Below are positions 17,795 through 20,742 of a DNA stretch of 20,742 nucleotides, one piece after another. Numbering within the stretch: the stretch's first letter is position 1; each line of letters begins with the position of its first letter. The notes under the pieces were generated by a model. That model saw only the letters and a list, made by a program, of their open reading frames with translations, was not told the origin of the DNA and searched no databases. The position numbers were made by a program, and so were the translations under genes. Location of the stretch: the NCBI GenBank assembly GCA_046530935.1, contig JBHEQW010000047.1, forward strand, positions 1 to 20,742, in the 5' to 3' direction. This stretch comes from Arsenophonus sp046530935 (GTDB taxonomy: Bacteria; Pseudomonadota; Gammaproteobacteria; Enterobacterales; Enterobacteriaceae).

Positions 17795-19214
17795 AGTTAT
17801 TATAAAATCTGGTCACATGGCTGGCGTAAGTAGGCTACATTCCTCTCTTACTACTTCGTAAATCTATTATCCATCCTTAAATTAGACCTTCTTTACTACC
17901 AAGATCAAGCGAATCAAATACACTTATCCCTATTCCAGGTTTTATGAGAAGATTGCAGGAAGCTTAAATAACATTGGAAAGGTTATTTTTTCTTAACTAG
18001 AGTTCTTCGCGCGTCAGCTTACTAGCCCTGACTGTCGTAAAATCCAATTTAATCGGATTCCTCATTTTTATTCATGCCTAGTGCCTAACTAGAAAAGCCG
18101 TAGAATTCTAGCAGTTCTTTTAGATCTTTCTATATCAGCTTCTTTCCTCTACAAGAGACTTCGTTAAAAATCTTCCCAACAAAACATAAAAGGCTTTATT
18201 AGTGGCATCGTAGCTCTTTGTTAGCTAGATTTCTCTCGAAGCTCAGCCTTAACTTTTCCTTACATGCTATTTTGGGAGTAAAAACCATAACGTTAGATGT
18301 TTGTGTACTCAACAACGCGTTAGTGTTGTGTGTATGGAAATATTTTTGGAATTATATGTCAAAAACCAAGAGCACCTGCTCTCCTGTAGAAAGTCTTTCA
18401 GAAGATACGATTAAGCTAGGCTTTTGAAATCCATTGAGAAGTTCAGCCAAATTGCCTTTTATGACTTTTTGATAACCATCTTCAATCGCAACAAGCTTCT
18501 TACATCCATTCTCAGTGATACCGATAAAGACTAGCATGCAAAGGCGATCACTTTACCTGACATAACTGTACATACCACATCGCAAAAAAAACAAATGTAG
18601 CTGGTATCACTTAAATCACGCATAACAACCATTGCCTATGCTCTTCAACTCATTGCTATTTCAAGTCTGCTTGATGGTACTACAAAAGCATGTTCTTTTT
18701 CACAGAGAAACTACTCTAGAACTTTATGAAAATTAACGCTGTATATACTTGATAGGTACAGCTATACTTAGTAACTCTTCAACTTTTTTTGCACACCTTT
18801 AAATAAGGCTGTAGCAATTTAGCTGTGAAGCATATTCCGTTTCTGATACGATCCACTACATGACCTTAGGCACTTTAATCTCAACATCATCCACAATACC
18901 AGTTTATATAATTAGCTATGGTGAATAACCTTTACTGACTGACGACAGCATGGATGCCTGTAGAAAATATGATGTGTTCAGCATGACTTAAAGATAAACC
19001 TCAAGTTCGATTACCTATCAGCTGCTTGGTAGCATTACAGGTAAATTTATATAAAAGATCTTTCAGCAGTATGCTATCTGGTTTCAAAAAATACCTCTAA
19101 TGTAGACTTTTTATGGCATATCATCTATCTTTTGTTAAAATCATTCAGAAAATCAATCAGCAGGATACGCCACCATAATCACCAAAACTACATACACCAA
19201 AAATGAGCATAGCT
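17795..19214 (-). mobile_element. IS256-family element relic, copy 4 (1.42 kb)
   Basis: The minus strand keeps the most readable central part of the transposase. Between 18352 and 18537 it gives LVFIGITENGCKKLVAIEDGYQKVIKGNLAELLNGFQKP, where homologues of the mutator (IS256) family have LVIIGVTEDGKKELVAIEDGYRES...ELLLDLK. The left end AGTTATTATAAAATCTGG (from 17795) and the reverse complement of the right end, AGCTATGCTCATTTTTGG, are the decayed terminal repeats. The right end lies only 71 bases before the sohB start, so the element's transposase 5' end faces sohB. Stops and frameshifts throughout make it inactive. Confidence 0.8.
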
Positions 19215-19242
19215 CTATAAGCACTTTATCAAGTTTTTAGTT

Positions 19243-19265
19243 ACAATACCAATATTGTTTATACT
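19243..19265 (+). promoter_or_regulatory. Palindrome and -10-like site upstream of sohB
   Basis: ACAATA (19243-19248) and TATTGT (19253-19258) form a perfect inverted repeat with a 4-base spacer. It overlaps the approach to a -10-like TATACT at 19260-19265, about 20 bases before the start codon. The best -35-like sequence at the right distance is poor. With only 71 bases between the IS256 end and sohB, this interval or the element itself must supply the promoter. It may equally be AT-rich chance. Confidence 0.3.
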
Positions 19266-19285
19266 CTCTAAAGAAGGATAGAATT

Positions 19286-20332
19286 ATGGAATTTTTTTTA
19301 TCATATGCATTATTTTTTGCTAAAATAGCAACAGTAGTTGTTGCTATTATATTAATTTCATTGGTTATTTTTAGCTTTGGGCAGCGTAAACAAAGTAAAA
19401 AAGGTGATTTAAAACTTATTCATTTAAGTGAAGCTTATCGCCAACGTCAGCGTGAAATGCAACAAGTTAAAATGAGTAACACTGAATATAAAGTTTGGTT
19501 AAAAAGCTATAAAAAACAACGTAAGATTGAAGAAAAAAACCAGAAATTAAATGCTAAAATTGGTAAAGCAACATTAAAAAAACCTTGTTTTTTTGTAATT
19601 AATTTCAAAGGAAGCATTAATGCTCATGAAGTTAATGCATTACGTGAAGAAATTACAGCAATTTTGTCAATTGCTGATAATAAAGATGAAGTATTACTTA
19701 AACTTGAAAGTCCAGGTGGGATTGTGCATGGCTATGGATTAGCTGCATCTCAACTAAATCGCTTACGGGAAAAGGGTCTTAAATTAAGTGTTGCTGTGGA
19801 TAAGGTTGCGGCCAGTGGCGGTTATATGATGGCTTGTGTCGCCGATTATATTGTAGCTGCTCCTTTTGCTATTATTGGCTCTATTGGTGTGGTTGCACAA
19901 ATACCAAATTTTCACAGATTACTAAAGAAAAAGGATATTGATGTAGAACTACATACGGCCGGGGAGTATAAACGTACATTAACTTTAATAGGTGAAAATA
20001 CCGAGCAAGGACGCAAGAAGTTTATAGAAGATTTAAATAAAACACATCAACTATTTAAAGATTTTGTACATCAAAAAAGGCCAGCTATTGATATTAATGC
20101 TGTTTCAACAGGCGAGTATTGGTATGGTATCCAGGCGAAGGAAAACGGGTTAATTGATGAAATAGGCGTTAGTGATGATATCATTATAAATCAAATTGAT
20201 GCTCGGGAAATTATTGAAGTAACTTATACTCCTGCTAAAAGTCTTGTTGATCGTTTAATGGGGAATATGTTAGAAAGTTTAGATAAGTTGTTAATACGCT
20301 GGTGGCAAAGAGGACAAAACACACTACTTTAA
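19286..20332 (+). CDS. sohB: SohB, membrane-anchored serine peptidase of the SppA (S49) family
   Basis: SohB is an inner-membrane peptidase with a periplasmic catalytic domain, found in E. coli as a multicopy suppressor of htrA (degP) loss. The 348 residues compare with 349 in E. coli. One membrane helix spans about residues 9-31, followed by a Lys/Gln-rich linker (about 35-95) likely to be coiled coil, then the S49 domain. FKGSINAHEVNALREEITA lies at 107-125 and LESPGGIVHGYGLAASQL at 140-157. VDKVAASGGYMMACVAD at 171-187 carries the presumed nucleophile Ser177. Lys229 in GEYKRTLTLIGENTE is 52 residues further, the Ser-Lys spacing of short SppA proteins. The C-terminal LL.RWWQRGQ is also kept. 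AAGGA at 19274-19278 supports the start. Both active-site residues are present and no lesion is seen. The downstream neighbour yciN/topA of E. coli is absent; an IS256 copy follows instead. Confidence 0.97.
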   Translation: MEFFLSYALFFAKIATVVVAIILISLVIFSFGQRKQSKKGDLKLIHLSEAYRQRQREMQQVKMSNTEYKVWLKSYKKQRKIEEKNQKLNAKIGKATLKKPCFFVINFKGSINAHEVNALREEITAILSIADNKDEVLLKLESPGGIVHGYGLAASQLNRLREKGLKLSVAVDKVAASGGYMMACVADYIVAAPFAIIGSIGVVAQIPNFHRLLKKKDIDVELHTAGEYKRTLTLIGENTEQGRKKFIEDLNKTHQLFKDFVHQKRPAIDINAVSTGEYWYGIQAKENGLIDEIGVSDDIIINQIDAREIIEVTYTPAKSLVDRLMGNMLESLDKLLIRWWQRGQNTLL

Positions 20333-20348
20333 ATTATGATCAAGCAAT

Positions 20349-20377
20349 AAAAAACTAACGTTTTCAGCCAGTTTTTT
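20349..20377 (+). terminator. Possible terminator after sohB
   Basis: AAAAAACT (20349-20356) pairs with AGTTTTTT (20370-20377) around a 13-base loop, 17 bases after the sohB stop. The symmetrical A and T runs could serve transcription from either side. The stem has only two G-C-containing positions, so the hairpin is weak. Confidence 0.45.
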
Positions 20378-20450
20378 ATAATGTGATAAGTTAATTTAAT
20401 TTAATTACATAAGAATTATGATAAATAATTTTATATATGCTTATTAAGCA

Positions 20451-20742
20451 AGTTTGCTTATTTCTGATGTATGAGATTTCAGAGATATTCTTGCATACCA
20501 ATGCTGATTGGTTTCGTGACTGATTTCAACAATAGAAAAATGATATGGCATAAAAATTTACTTTACAACTATCCGTTAAACCAGATATTACATGTAATTC
20601 TTTGCATGAACTTACTCCTAATGGGACCTGGCAGCTAATACTCTACAGATGTTAATTGTGAGTTAGAGGCCATGCTGAGACAAGATGCCGAATGCCACTT
20701 CCTTATCAATATTATGTCATTGCCTGTCGCACGTAACATTTA
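20451..20742 (+). mobile_element. IS256-family element relic, copy 5, 5' part (cut by window end)
   Basis: This copy runs in the plus direction, opposite to the other four. The end AGTTTGCTTATTTCTGATGT resembles the reverse complement of the right ends of copies 1 and 3. The transposase start follows: DITCNSLHELTPNGTWQLI (near 20580-20640), then after a frameshift NCELEAMLRQDAE (near 20655-20695). Family members have LTELLRNGARELIQQAVEAELEAML here. The stretch around 20540-20620 is clearly similar to the reverse complement of 5505-5580 in copy 1. The element continues past the window. Together with copy 4 it brackets sohB in inverted orientation. Confidence 0.7.

Noticed and set aside
18218..18427. 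69-codon plus-strand open frame
   Set aside because: It is antisense to IS256 copy 4, whose minus strand carries the recognisable transposase motif.
1..20742. CRISPR array, prophage, toxin-antitoxin or other defence system
   Set aside because: I saw no regularly spaced repeats, no phage structural genes, and no recognisable toxin, antitoxin or defence protein in any frame.

Overview
The window looks like a chromosome segment of a host-restricted gammaproteobacterium of the order Enterobacterales that is losing genes. The DNA is visibly AT-rich. The four intact genes (zwf, tsaB, yciB, sohB) encode proteins that match the enterobacterial versions almost residue for residue in length and motifs. 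They cover only about 18 percent of the window (roughly 3.76 of 20.7 kb), and nearly everything between them is recognisable gene or insertion-sequence wreckage full of stops and frameshifts. This is what one expects of an insect symbiont in mid-reduction. An Arsenophonus- or Sodalis-like lineage is plausible, but the sequence alone does not decide it.

Layout. 1-480: no gene. 503-1981: zwf, intact. 2395-3170: relics of mdtJ and mdtI, the two halves of an SMR-type spermidine exporter. 3445-5828: a dead IS481-family element split by a dead IS256-family element. 6061-6756: tsaB, intact, with its own promoter-like site and a terminator-like hairpin upstream, then a short relic of the lipoprotein gene yeaY that usually follows it. 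7045-10237: a second IS481-family relic, split by another IS256-family copy and probably by a further segment of about 0.7 kb of unknown nature. 10640-14700: a full-length but ruined hrpA (DEAH-box RNA helicase). 15095-15445: an internally deleted IS256 copy that keeps both ends. 15591-16127: yciB, intact, followed by a yciA relic. 16580-17794: decayed DNA I cannot assign. 17795-19214: another IS256 copy. 19286-20332: sohB, intact. 20451 to the end: the start of a fifth IS256 copy, in the opposite direction.

The retained genes do not form one pathway. Zwf feeds the oxidative pentose phosphate route (NADPH), TsaB is part of the machinery for the essential t6A tRNA modification, YciB is an inner-membrane protein tied to envelope synthesis and division, and SohB is a membrane-anchored peptidase. 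The lost functions (polyamine export, an outer-membrane lipoprotein, an acyl-CoA thioesterase, an RNA helicase) are dispensable in a stable host environment.

I found no convincing new biological system. The most informative structure is the layered insertion history: IS256 inside IS481 at two different points, a mini-IS256 with intact termini, and essential or retained genes surviving as islands between IS copies. The least explained parts are the segment at about 9183-9892 with two perfect hairpins, and the decayed stretches at 10238-10639 and 16580-17794.
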